Origin: Gnetum montanum
Taxonomy: Eukaryota > Streptophyta > Gnetopsida > Gnetales > Gnetaceae
Length of the DNA stretch: 62,000 bases
Assembly (NCBI GenBank): GCA_015680685.1
Contig: MNCI01002682.1
Span: 352 to 62,351, forward strand
Reading direction: 5' to 3'
Below the pieces are notes generated by a model. It did not search any database, had not been told where the DNA came from, and saw only the letters and a program-made list of their open reading frames with translations. The translations under genes and the position numbers were made by a program. Of this stretch, positions 37,341 through 49,009 are shown in pieces; position 1 is the stretch's first letter, and each line of letters begins with the position of its first letter.

Positions 37341-38260
37341 GATCTAATCCTAGGAGTCCCTTAATTTACTTACAAATTTCTAGGAATGAGCCTTGCAAGG
37401 CTCTTCTTGACTCAAGTTCTAGTATAAATTTGAACTCCCATTAAATGTACAAAGCTTAGAACCTACCTTCTATTAAGAAGAGCAACATTCTTCTTGAGTT
37501 GGGAAACCAGTCCATCACTATTTTCTTAGAATTGGTGGAGGACATTATGACCACCATCTATGGGTGGTCCTATCCTACTAAATTCTTGGTGATTCAAGTG
37601 AACAACTACAAAGGGGACTTCCCAACCATCATGGAAAGGGCTTGGTTGAGCACAATAGATGCATGACTAGGAATCAAAGATCTCTCCTTGGAAATTTCCA
37701 AGGAAAATGATTTCAAAATGATTGAGAGGAAGTGAGTTCCATGCATTACATACAATGACACAGGGTGCAACTATGTGCAAAAATTATGGACCATGAAAAG
37801 CACACCAATCACAACATGCAAATAGTATGCCAATGTGACAGATATTCAAAGGTGCTTGTATGTAGCAACCACAAAATAAGAGAGCACCCAATGGCTAATA
37901 GCTAATCCTAATAGCAGCTCACTCTCTACATGGAATAAACTAAGAGCCTTACGAGTGCCTACATTGAAGGCATGGACGAGATGAAGCAAATCCTTCATCA
38001 ACTCTCCAATGAACCTAATGACATCAATTGGAAAGAGTTGGAGGTCCTATAGAGCTTTAAATAGGAGCTCCTTGAGTTAAAAAATCTACTAGCCAAAATG
38101 GAATATGTTTTTTTGAAAAAAGACAAATCCATTATCATCAATGCCAACCTTGCTCCTGTGCAAACAAAGAAGTTGTTGGATGTGATCAAAAAATAGCCAA
38201 CTATCTTTACTTGGTCATATCCTGAACTCACTGGAATTAATCCTAGGATATGCCAGCATT
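37341..38260 (+). pseudogene. E6 aspartic protease and linker
   Basis: It begins with P-L-I-Y-L-Q-I-S-R-N-E-P-C-K-A-L-L-D, then S-S-S-S-I-N-L instead of the usual L-G-x-x-V-N-L. The catalytic Asp is present but the following Leu-Gly is lost. The strand motif G-D-F-P-T-I-M-E-R-A-W-L and the long Athila linker follow to about 38200, in which A-K-M-E-Y-V-F-L-K is readable. Several TAG and TAA stops. Confidence 0.7.
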
Positions 38261-39650
38261 GCATTTACATGGATCCTTCCATTAAGCCAAATAGGTAGCC
38301 ATAGTAGTGGTTGAACCCCAAACTGAACTAGATTGTGAAAGAGGAGATTAAACAAATCCTCAAGGTGGGGTTCATCTATCCCATTATGAATAGTGAGCAG
38401 GTTAGCCCACTTTTCATAGTGCCAAAGAAAGGTGGAAAATGGAGGGTCTAAATCAATTTCAAGCTATTGAACATAGCCACATACAAAGATCACTTTTTGT
38501 TATCATTTGTGGACTAAGTGTTGGATACCATTTTTGGACATTGCTACTACAGCTTTTTGGATGTTTATAGTAGTTATAACCAAATTCAGATTGCATTAGA
38601 TGATTAGGAAAAACAACATTCATGAGTACTTGGGGAACTTTTGCAAATAGAAAGATATCATTTGGCCTGTGCAATGCCCCTGCCACATTCCAACACCTTG
38701 TCCTGAGCATCTTCCAATAGTAAATTAGTAGCAAGGTGGAAGTCTTCATGGATGGCTTGTCCACCTATGGGGCTACATTCAAGCAAGCCCTAAACCATCT
38801 TGAGAAAGTGCTAAAAATGTGTGTGAAGATAAACCTTAGGCTTAACTAGTAGAAAAGTTACTTGATGGTCCAGGAAGGCATTGTGTTGGGGCATAGAATT
38901 TTAGAAAAAGGGATCGAGGTGGATTCTAAAAAAGCAAGGGTTATCCAAAGGAATTACCATAAAGCTAGAAATAATTAAAGATGTGAGGTCATTTCTTGGA
39001 CACACTAGCTACTATAGTTAATTCACTGAGAATTTCTCTAAGATTGCTAAACTATTGGTGGAGCTAACAAAGAAAGATGCTTTATTTATCTAGACCAAGG
39101 AATACAAATGTGCATTCCAGTAGCTCAAAGAGAAGCTTTTGAAAACTCCAATTCTACAAGCACCTGATTGATCTAGGCCCTTTCACATCATGACAGATGC
39201 TTCCAATCATGCCTTGGGGGGGCATGCTCATGTAGTTGGATGATCAAAAATGTACTTACTATATCCACTATGCAAGCAAAAGCATTGTAGGTACACAACT
39301 GAACTACACCACAATAGAAAAAGAGCTGATGATGGTGGTGTTTACCTTGGAAAAATCTAGGTACTATGTGCTTGGATATAAGGTGTTTGTACACACATAC
39401 CATAGTGTAATTCAAATCCTAATGAATAAACCAACAGTGAGCCCCTGTGTCACACGGTGGCTAGTGATCTTGCAGGAATTTGATCTTACAATGGTAGATC
39501 GAAAGGAAACTAAGAACATGGTTGCTAACCACTTGTCTCAATTGCAATGGGACAACAAAGAGAAGGACAGTCCACTATCAAATCAATTTCTAGATAAACT
39601 CCTCTTTGTCGAGACTATAACTAAACAAATGCCCACTAAACCCAATTAGT
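38261..39650 (+). pseudogene. E6 reverse transcriptase and RNase H
   Basis: RT: K-E-E-I-K-Q-I-L-K-V-G-F-I-Y-P-I, then F-I-V-P-K-K-G-G-K-W-R-V, then S-F-L-D-V-Y-S-S-Y-N-Q-I, and a catalytic box reading F-M-D-G (38745-38756) instead of F-M-D-D. The box is followed by the H-L-E-K-V-L-K segment. RNase H (about 39176-39650): M-T-D-A-S-N-H-A-L-G-G, Y-A-S-K-S-I-V-G, N-Y-T-T-I-E-K-E-L and V-H-T-Y-H-S, where the usual T-D-H Asp is Tyr, ending V-A-N-H-L-S-Q-L. The order matches Athila elements. Catalytic losses and stops show inactivity. Confidence 0.85.
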
Positions 39651-40880
39651 ACTATGGCATTCTCACCTATCTTCTCACTCAGAAGATGCCATAGGAGTGG
39701 GATCACAAGAAGAAACAATAGTTTCTTCATCAAGTGAAATGCTTCATGGAAACCAACAAACACCTTTACAAGGTGTATGTCAATGGCCTAGTTTGTTGGT
39801 GTGTACCTGATGCTAATCAACTGCGTGTTCTCCAAGATGCTCACAAGGGTTCTTGTGGGACCACTATGCTAGGAGACATATGACCATTAAGATCCTCATG
39901 TCATAGTATTATTGGCCAACACTTTTCAGGGATGCTCACCACTTCATCTACTCCTATGAACACTACCAACATGATGGTGAAATGACTACTCATATGGAGG
40001 GACCTTAGCTTGGAGCGTTCACTTCATAGGTCCCATCACACCCATGTTAAATAGAAAGGCATACATCATAGTTGCTATTGACTATTGTATGAAATGGATG
40101 GAATCTATAGCCATCACTGATTACACATCTTATACAGCTACTCAGTTTGTACAATAATATGTTGTAAATAAGTTTGGAATGCCATGTGTACTTATTTCTA
40201 ATAATGTTACTCATTTTATAGGGACTACCTTTTGGAAGCTCATGCAATGCTTAGGGGTTGAACATAAATTAACAACACCCTACCATCCCTAAGCCAACAA
40301 TCAAGATGAGGTTATGAAGAGGGAGATAACAAAAATACTAACAAGAACTATTAGTAAATATAGGTGGGGTTGGAGCATGAAATTCAATGATGCGCTTTGG
40401 ATCTACCACTCCACTTGGAAACTTCCTATTGGCTACTCTCCCTATGAGCTTATGCATGAGAAATTACCAACTCTTCTAATCCAAACAGAGCTTTGTACAC
40501 TTTCAATAGCTTATGACCTTAACCTTGACCTAAGTCTAGCACAAAAAGAAAGATTAATGAACCTCAACTTGCTAGACGAGAATCGATTGGTAGCCCTATC
40601 ATCTAACAAGTTGTACAAGGCATTCAATAAACAAAGCCATGACCTTAGAATAAGAAAAGTAAAATTTCAATTGGGAGATAGGGTCCTCTACTAGAATCCC
40701 ACACATGTACCACAAAGAACCAAGTTCCAAACATTGTGGAAGGGGCCTTATATTATCTACAAAACCTTTCCTTCTAAGGCCATGTTAGTCTACAAAAGAG
40801 AAAGCCCAAACAAGAAACTATACCTAAGAGAGCTAGTGATCAGAACACTTCAACCAATGAACATGCACACTTAAATTTTT
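39651..40880 (+). pseudogene. E6 integrase
   Basis: The HHCC-type region (39750-39970) is shifted between frames but readable (V-L-Q-D-A-H-K-G-S; Y-W-P-T-L-F-R-D-A-H). The core keeps A-I-D-Y-C-M-K-W-M-E near 40075. It then has V-L-I-S-N-N-V-T-H-F where the second catalytic Asp is Asn, and A-N-N-Q-D-E-V-M-K-R-E with the Glu kept. An open C-terminal stretch (40314-40694) has A-L-W-I-Y-H-S-T-W-K, P-I-G-Y-S-P-Y-E-L and F-Q-L-G-D-R-V-L-Y, typical of Athila integrase ends. Confidence 0.85.
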
Positions 40881-42375
40881 AGATCTCCTCCTTACAACTC
40901 AATCATGGGGGAGATGGCCATCCATGTTGAACTATCAAAGTGGCTTCTCAATTTTTTACTTTTTATTTTACACTATTTTTAGTACATTTTTATCTTTCTT
41001 AAATATTTTACAATTTATTCTTTATTTTACTTTATTTAGTTTGGATTTTTCTAATGCTTTTCTTATATTTTGTTTTTCTTTATTGCCATTAGGACTAAGT
41101 GCAACTGTAGTTGTTGATTAATGATGATTTGTACTATAATGTTATTTGATTACTAATGTCTAAATTCTATCTTTAAATTGTGATGATTGATAACTAAGAA
41201 ATGGTTTTCTCTTCATGATAATAGGTAGTGAGTCCACGTCATCCACCCATCCAAAAAACTCTATGGTGTTCCCTTGTTTTGGAAATATGTGATCCCTTTT
41301 AAATGAAACATTTAAAGAACTTGTGACCTTCGTAGTTTCCGAACATGGGAAGGTTTAAATGGATAGACAAGGGTATGACTTCAAGGAAATTTGACACTCT
41401 TTGTACTTGTATATCCTCTTGGGTGCATGAGTGTTTTCATGGATTTCTCATCATTCCACTGTCAACCAATAATAGCAAGCTAAAAGTCTTTGCATGGTGT
41501 GGTTCCCATCCAAGAACTCAAAAATCCAAAAAAAATTTAATAATGGGAATTCAAATCACATCCCTTAGATGAAATAATAGGCTACAAGTACTAGTTATGA
41601 AACTAGAAAGACATGTTATTCATGCCTGAAAGTTCCCTCTAACTAAGGTCAATCTCACTTCCTACTTCTCTTTTCTTTTCTTTTAGGAATGGTGATTAAT
41701 CTGTTGGGATAACCTTGTGCCTTAAAGGGGTGGATTGCTCTTGAAGTGTCAATGTGAGGTCACTAAATGTGGTTGGTTTTAATTTAGACTAAGGATGGAT
41801 GTTATTAGGTCATATTAATCACAAAATCCACAAGGAACTTCATGTGACCACGATATGTGACTCCATTCCACTCTCTACCTCATCCATATCTACTTTCCAT
41901 ATCTCACCTCATTGCCTCTTTTCATGTTTTTTTCAATGTCTTAGTTTGGTACATCAAAGTTTCTATATAGTTTCTTTGGCGATTCGGTCCTTAACTCACC
42001 ATAACCATTAGTCATCCATGGGGCCCATGGACTCCTTGGTTTGAGGGCATGCAAGAGCATTAAGAGCATGAACCTACTATGAAGAGGATCCACTTGCATA
42101 CTCCTTGGTTTTGTTAGTTAAGTTCCTTATCCCTTAGGCATTTCTACATTCAAATATTTTGTGCTCCATGTTATTTATGTCCAGTTATGTGCACCTTGAT
42201 GGCATTTCTCTATCATTATCCCAATAAAATATCCTTTTTTATGCTTTATCTACTCCTCTTTATGCATTCCATCATGTTCTAGGCTTCTAAGGCTTCATTT
42301 GAACTCCAATTTCATGTAAAAACTCTTTGATTTTCTCTTGTTTTTCAAAGATAAAAAAAGTTTATCTTTTAGCCC
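40881..42375. other. E6 non-coding stretch between pol and the accessory unit
   Basis: About 1.5 kb, T-rich at first, with only short unrelated open frames. It sits where E4 has the foreign and non-coding DNA beyond 18226. Confidence 0.5.
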
Positions 42376-42860
42376 TGTCAATGGAGCCGGCTGCGTCAAC
42401 GCGATACCATTGACACAATGGAAAACTTTTATATATACCACCCAACACTTAGTGAATTTTTTTCATTTAACACAAACGCAAGAGAAGTTTTTGCAATTTT
42501 TTCAAAACCAAAACCTTCCAAAGCCCATTTCTTTCACACCGTTTGTCCAATTACCCTTGTTCTTTAGTCCTACAGCTACCAAAGGTGAGCTCTATGTTGT
42601 GGGGACCACAAACATGAGGATTTTCTACTCCCACAAGGTTTAACTAAAAAATAATATTAAAATCACTAATTTATGAGAGTTAAACCTTTCCAATGAACTC
42701 TAGTAGACATTAAAATGAAATAATATTAAAATAATATTAAAATAATCAAACCTACCATGATCACAACTTAGCTAAGTGTAACTAATCCAAGGAGATAAGG
42801 TACTCAAATGTTATAAAGTTACACACCAAACGCTAATCCTTGATCATGTTGTCATTATAG
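42376..42860 (+). promoter_or_regulatory. E6 internal promoter-like region, leader and candidate intron
   Basis: Motifs GTCAATGG, GCGTCAACGC and CATTGACACAATGG (42377-42421) stand just before a TATA-like TTTATATATACC (42428-42439). The E6 LTR U3 has the same GTCAATG/CATTGAC motif type before its TATA. A leader with a pyrimidine-rich stretch follows, then a 5' splice site AAAG|GTGAGC (after 42584) and a candidate acceptor GTCATTATAG ending at 42860, directly before ATG 42861. The candidate intron is 276 bp. E4 has an equivalent set. Activity is inferred. Confidence 0.5.
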
Positions 42861-45640
42861 ATGGCACCAAGACAAGCATCTACAGGAAGAAGGACCATCT
42901 TAACCAAGGGACAAGTGGTCCAAAACTAGAAAGGGCCAACAAGAATAATCCCAAGAGTAGGCAGCTAAATCTCATGCAATGGGACCTCTTCAAGAGGAGC
43001 CTTAAGAGCTTAAGGTCACATTGACAAATATCTACCTTAGGAAAATTTAGCCTAGGGATATCCAACATGTAATTCTCTAAGAATTGAACTTTTGTACCTT
43101 CCTAGACTTTACCCTAGAAGATGTCAAAACCCAACTTCAAAACTCTCCCATGTGGTCCATCATCACTTCCAGCAAGGAGTGGTCTATGGGAGAGACCTAT
43201 CTTTTCTAGAATAATAAGCAACTAGATGCCATTGTGAAGATCAAGGACATAAGCATGTCCTACTCAGTGAAGGCCATTTCTAAATCCTTAGCTTGCCTAA
43301 AACTAGAACCAATCTAGTAGAGATCTCTACACAAGTAGACCAAGAGGTTAAAAAGAAGTGAGTCTAGCGGTGCTATGGAGTAGACCATAAAGAGTATGAT
43401 GCACTCACCACGATAAAACACATGTATGTCAAGGTAGTGGCTTACCATCTCAATCCAAAGGTAAGGCCCAGTAAGGTGACAACCTTCTCTGCTAGTGTCT
43501 GTGTTGCCTTGAGTAGGAAATTCCCCATCAACCTTCCACTATTGATCCATCTAGAGATAGAAAAGAAATTCAAAGAAAATAGACATGGAAGGAAGACACT
43601 CCCCCTTCTATGCCTGATAAAAAAATTATGCAAAAGGGGAGGAATAGCTTGTTACTATAATGAACATTAAAACATGCTCATGTTGTCTCTTAGGAAAAAA
43701 TGATAAGGACAAGGCCCCTGCCATAAAAAAGGAAGAGGACCAACCACCATCACCACCCACTCATAAAACAAAACTTGAGGCATGTGTTAATATGGAGCAC
43801 ATGTAAAAGCTTTGAGAACAACTCTTACAACAATGGCAAGCAAGTTTAAGTGGTGACCCATCTATCTACCAACTAGCCTTAAGCCATCTAAATGAGGTAA
43901 CTCGTACAATAAGTTGGTTGGAGGACATGGCGCCAACTTTCTCTACTGAACGAATGTAGCCACCCATGCGCTCAAATCCTAGTACTTGAAAGGTAATGAT
44001 GTCCATCCCAAGATAGTAGCAATTCCCAGAAATCTCTAGAAATACCGCTACCTTCTCGATGCACTTGGAGGAAGGCAATGGAACAACTATCTTGGTGATG
44101 CAACACCAAGGGCAACAAACAATGGCCAAGATGGTGGATGATTGAGTGGGCAAAGCCCTAAATGTTTTTGCAACATCTGTACTAGATAGTGTTATGCTTA
44201 GAGATGTGAAAATGTCTGTAGGAATGGTTAGTGAAAGATTCAGCATAGCCCAACATGAGGAGCTACTAGAATGACTGGTGGAAACCTAGCAACCGATTCT
44301 AGAGGTCTTTGACCTTTTGGATGATATCATTGCTACCTAGTCAATGCTATTGGAAGTAAGGGGCAAGTGCATCATTGTAGATGCTCAACTTGAAATAGCC
44401 AAATTTGAGAATTAGTGTTTACCTATGTAGGTTTTAGAACTTAGAGCCTATCTTGCTAATCCCATAGTACTTAGCTAAGCAATGACCAAGGATGAAGCTT
44501 TTTAGTAGCTTTAGTCCAAACTTCAAGAGGTTGAGTACGTAAAGGAGTCAACAATCTTTAATTAATCCTTAGTTGATGCCACCATCCACAACATTTAGAA
44601 AGACTTGTTGGAGGTTCTCTAAGAGAATGCAAATTTGACCAAGTGCAATCATCACCTGCATACGGTTAAGCTCCAAAAGGAACAAATGGTTGAATATATG
44701 AGATAGTAGTAAGAGCAACTTGCCAGGTGACAATGGATCTAAGGAGGTTGGCAATAGAGAATCACAATATCTTGATGGAGAAGGTCCATGCCCTCTACCA
44801 AAGGTTTGTAATTGAAATTGCGACTTGAAAGAATGAGGCCCTTAAATTCGAAAAGGTCAAGAAATACTACAAGGATCAAGTTGGCTTGCAGAAGGAGATT
44901 TACTAAAAACACATCCAACTAGTAAAGGCAAAGGTGAGTGAGGCCCTCTAACAGATCCAATAAGGAGGTGATGTGTGGCAGCCCATCTTTGATGAACTAA
45001 ATGAATACAACAAAGTTAAAATCCACCTCAATGAGTTGTAGATAAAGGAAATAACCAAATATATGGAGCTTGCCAACCTTTGCTATGCAAACTTAGCAAT
45101 GCTAATTGCTAGAAGGCCGAGGTCAGATTTGGAGAAGCAAGGTGCTAGCTCGTACCTATTGTACAAGGTCGAGTTTAAGCACCATAAGGAGACAAAGCAT
45201 AAACTTGAAATGGTGAATGCTAAACATGATGTTCTGAGGCAATGCCTCACTAATTAAAGATCCATAGCTAAGAACCTAGCCTAGCGGATGAATGACTACT
45301 AGAAGTTGTAGAACACTATCAAGATGTTTGATGTTGAATGAAAGTAAATTGTAGCTTGGTTTGTCAATGTGAAGGAGCTATTCCCTACAATGTCCTATCA
45401 GTGGGATATTCCCATACCATCCCATATTGGTGATGCTGCATGAATTATGTACAATCCCTAGAGTAAGAAGATGATGATGAAAACATTGTTGGATGCTTTT
45501 TTTCTTCCATTAGTAGTCATAGCTATAGCTAAACAACCACAATCGTAGCCTCAACCATAATAAACATGTGCACCAAAGGTAGGAGAAGGTCCTTCAGAAC
45601 CTTAGGAACCTCCACCACCTAGGATCCTCTAATTTCTCTT
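42861..45640 (+). pseudogene. E6 accessory ORF: plant-transposon-protein-like domain plus coiled coil
   Basis: Starts M-A-P-R-Q-A-S-T-G-R. Near 43422-43640, V-A-Y-H-L-N-P-K-V-R-P-S-K and L-C-L-I-K-K-L-C-K-R-G-G-I fit the end of the putative plant transposon protein domain (Transposase_32-like, named from memory). Downstream to about 45400 the sequence is rich in charged residues, Leu and Gln in heptad-like order, matching E4. The C-terminus is Pro/Gln-rich and is also present in E3. About 925 codons. It lies between integrase and the 3' LTR, where other Athila elements have an env-like ORF, but shows no membrane segment. Function unknown; stops (mainly TAG) and frameshifts inactivate it. Confidence 0.6.
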
Positions 45641-45869
45641 CTCATCTACAAGCCACCAGAGGAGTTGTACTATTAGTTTTTGTCATGGTGTTCAATTTTG
45701 TTATTATGAACACCAAGTTTTGTAAAAATTATAAATCCGTACACTTGGGCACTTAGTGTTTGTTTATGTCAGCTGTGTGTCAGTTGTTATTCAATAATTC
45801 CATGCCTTCCCAAAAATTTTGTAAAGAACTTGTTCCTCCTTTTGTTCACTTGAGGAAGAGTTTTCATTC

Positions 45870-45882
45870 AGTTGTGGGGGTA
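45870..45882 (+). other. E6 polypurine tract
   Basis: AGTTGTGGGGGTA immediately before the 3' LTR. The same tract borders the E4 and E3 3' LTRs. Confidence 0.8.
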
Positions 45883-46711
45883 TGATAAGTCATCATCATT
45901 CACCTTTGTCAATGCAATCACATCAACATGTGCTTTGCTGTGTTGACATGTACACATCGACGCACTATCTTGTCTTGCCTATAAATACATGCTCACTAGT
46001 TGCAGTTATGGCATCCATTCATTAGTTGCTAGCTAAACTCTTGCAGCTTTATCTTGCCAAAGTTAGAATATTTTATAAGTGCCAGCAGTAGGAGTGAGAA
46101 GTGTACAGATCTTTATTTGAGCACTAATGTACTTGAACACCTTGGTGTGATCAGCAATAAAGACAAGCTTTCTTCATAAACCTTACAACACTTGGACTTA
46201 GCTAAATGTTTACTTAATGCATTTATTATTCATGTGATTTACTTTAATGCATTCGATTAATTAATTAACTTTGAATAATTAATACAAATATGTACGACCA
46301 TCTCGAGTATATGCTTAATGCTTGGCAATCCCAGTAGTACTTAATGCTTGGTAACCCAGTAGCATTACAGTGTGTTTAGGATGTGTATAACATATGGGCA
46401 TGTATGCTTATGTTAGGACTAGTTAATCATTAATTAGTTATTATATTAATTAAACATTTAACTACTTTATTTTTAGCACTTAGGTGAATTAAACAAAAAA
46501 CATAGAATGATAAAAATCATATGCTTCAGTTACACTTAACCATACCTTTGCACTTTACAAGTGAAACTGAAAGGACAATGATCACATCTATTAGATTCAC
46601 TACCTAGACCCAATGTACTTAGAAATCTAAACTCTACAAAATTCGACTAGATCGCTTAGTGAACGTTAGTGATTCATATGGTTGGGTGTAGGGACTACTC
46701 ATTTCTCATTA
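45883..46711 (+). repeat. E6 3' LTR (829 bp)
   Basis: Starts TGATAAG, ends CTCATTA, followed by CTTGA. TATA box CCTATAAATACATGC near 45980. It differs from the 5' LTR at many scattered positions, so E6 is not recent. Confidence 0.9.
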
Positions 46712-46716
46712 CTTGA

Positions 46717-46830
46717 GTTCTCAAATCTCATTGTGGAGTTCATGTTCATGTCTTGCAAAATCATCATCCACCATAAACACTCTATATTCTTCATTTTTCC
46801 TTAAGATTTTGACATACCAAAAGGTTAATA
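46717..46830 (-). repeat. Copia 3' LTR, second part
   Basis: Matches 52148-52258 of the right LTR (TTCTCA...ATCTCATTGTGGAGTTCATG through AAAAGGTTAATA). It resumes exactly after the E6 target duplication and ends at the Copia polypurine tract (minus AAAAAGGAGGAGAT, 46831-46844). Confidence 0.85.
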
Positions 46831-46849
46831 ATCTCCTCCTTTTTGGTAA

Positions 46850-48867
46850 TGTCAAAAACTTAAGAAAATGGGTTAGTACATACTATGGCACAAACATTAA
46901 ATAATGATAAACAATTAAAATAATTATGACTTATAAATTCCAATGGTAGCCAAAGGGTATCACTGAGGTAGAAATATAAGGGCTTAAGACAATAGGTTTT
47001 AAAAAAAAGATCTTTATAAACCATCCAAGGGCCAACCTATCTTTAATTCATATACAAAGAGTGTAAAGTTCACAAACATCTATCCATACATAAGCATATC
47101 ACATATAAGAGCCATAATATACTATCATTATTCATAACCATCTACAAGTACAAATGCATATAGCCCACAAGAAAATATTCAAAAATTCTCTTCCTTTTTG
47201 GACATCATCAAAAAGGAAGGGCCAACAAAGGATCCTAATCACTAACCTCTATAGCCTCATCGGACTTAACATCAAAAGTAGTAGTTACAAAAGAAGGCCT
47301 ATAGATCTCCTCCTCATCATCACCACTACTAGTGCTAGCACTAGTACTAGAGATGTGCTATTCATCATCATCATCAAAAGAAAAAACATGGACTGAAGCC
47401 TTTCTAGGACGAAGCTTCATCCAAAACTAGGATGAAGCTGGTGGATGAGATAAGGCCTGTTGAGAAGATGAGGAAGTATCATTCCTCTAATAAATGATGG
47501 GGTTTGTAGGTCTCATCTAAGAAGAAGATCTAAAAATGATCTCCATGACTTGCTACTGGAAGGTCTATGGAGCATTACCATGAGGATGAAAACTAGGTCC
47601 AAGCTGCATAAGATCAAGAATCTCCCCCTAGAAATGTGTCATTGGTGCATCAAGATCCTTAGAATTAGATGCATTTCTTGAGCCATATACTTGAGAAAGT
47701 CTAGTAGCTACTGAGTGTCTAGTTAGGGCTGGATAGTCCTCTTCATTGTCTGATATGGAAGGAGTGGTGATCTCCTCAAACTGCTATCCATTCAAAGGAA
47801 GAGGTACTCCAACTGCATCCATTCTCTTACAAAAGTAAGAGAGGTTCCTACCAATCATCCCAATGGTATGAGAAAATGGCTTGAGCAGCTTTTTTGAGGG
47901 TGGATCTCATCTAGCTACCAACTGATTTGGACCTTCTCAATTGAGGAGAGGCTTGAGATGGTAAAATAGATTCCTTCTTTCATGATTACTATGGCCTAGT
48001 GTTAGTTTCTGTTGCCTCAACATGGTTGAAGCTCCTCTTCTCTAAATACTCACCAAGGCTCCTCTTACCTATAAGTAAAGGCATATCAGGAATGGAAACA
48101 CCTCTCTAATGAATCAGCAAACTCATGAGGTGAGGATGCCCATAGATTCTTTTCTTGGTAAATAGACCCAACATGTCTCAGCAAAGAGTATGACTCAAGT
48201 CCAAAGGCTAACCAATGAGAAGACAATAAAGAGCAAATGCTTAGGCTAGCAACAAATAGGTATAACTTTCTCCTTTTACAATAATATTATATAAAATAAT
48301 GAGAGAGAAGGCGGAAGCATCCGAAGCCATTTGACTCCTACGAATTTTCCCACTACATAGAGACATAAACTACCCAAACAAAGCATCACAAAATTCATCT
48401 TGGGAAATCGGAATCACACCTTTCACAAAAATGTCATCCATGGAATGAATGATGACCCTAAAAACATCAGCACTAGATATCCCAAGAATTGCATTAACTA
48501 CTTGAGGAGAAACATCAATCAACATCCCCCCAACCATGAAAGTGAAAGCCTCAACAAAAGCATTTGTGATGACAATATTGTTATAAAATCTCCTTATGAA
48601 GATTTCAGGGACACAAAAATTCATGGAAATGAATGAATCCAAATTCAAAACTTGAAAGAACCCCATCAATTTATTCTGACGATGCTGCTGGAAACAAAGA
48701 GAATGTTTAGAGACAATAGAGATGGTTTGAGTTATCTCAAACTGATGCTGGGCATCAATGGATATGAATTGTGGAGTATAGGTGATTGCTATGCTAGAGA
48801 AAGCTCCCTTTGACTTCTTGCTCTTTCTGGGTGGCAACCTTGATGTTCCAACCTTTTTGTGGATCAT
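46850..48867 (-). pseudogene. Copia second ORF: plant-transposon-protein-like
   Basis: Open from ATG 48867 to the stop at 48370 (165 codons), then continuing in decayed form with TAG and TAA stops. Motifs: F-I-S-I-D-A-Q-H-Q-F-E, then V-P-E-I-F-I-R-R-F-Y-N-N-I, then V-G-G-M-L-I-D-V-S-P-Q-V-V-N-A-I-L-G-I. These match my memory of the first half of the putative plant transposon protein domain, the family also suggested for the E4/E6 accessory ORFs. It occupies the place where SIRE-type Copia elements carry an env-like ORF, but pol is missing. The N-terminus is basic (P-P-R-K-S-K-K-S-K). Confidence 0.6.
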
Positions 48868-49009
48868 GGATTTGAAGGAGAAATCAACTGATGTGCGCTA
48901 TATGAAAAGCCTTGGACATATGCTCTTGGTCATCTGAGCTTGGACATGGAAGAATGAGGGCAAAATGAGGGTTTGGATTTAATAATCACAACCATTGAGG
49001 GTTATTTAC

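Larger units (their letters stand above)
33721..46711 (+). mobile_element. E6: complete Athila-type element, 12,991 bp, TSD CTTGA
   Basis: Similar LTRs (33721-34563 and 45883-46711) in direct orientation are flanked by CTTGA on both sides (33716-33720, 46712-46716). The right Copia LTR has the uninterrupted sequence TTCCTTGAGTTCTCA at about 52138-52152. Internal order: primer site, gag, protease, RT, RNase H, integrase, a 1.5-kb non-coding stretch, an internal promoter-like region, accessory ORF, polypurine tract. All ORFs contain stops, so it is now inactive. Confidence 0.92.

Noticed and set aside
42861-45640. Env-like ORF of Athila
   Set aside because: Right position for an env-like ORF, but no signal peptide or membrane segment is evident; the domain and coiled-coil content point elsewhere.
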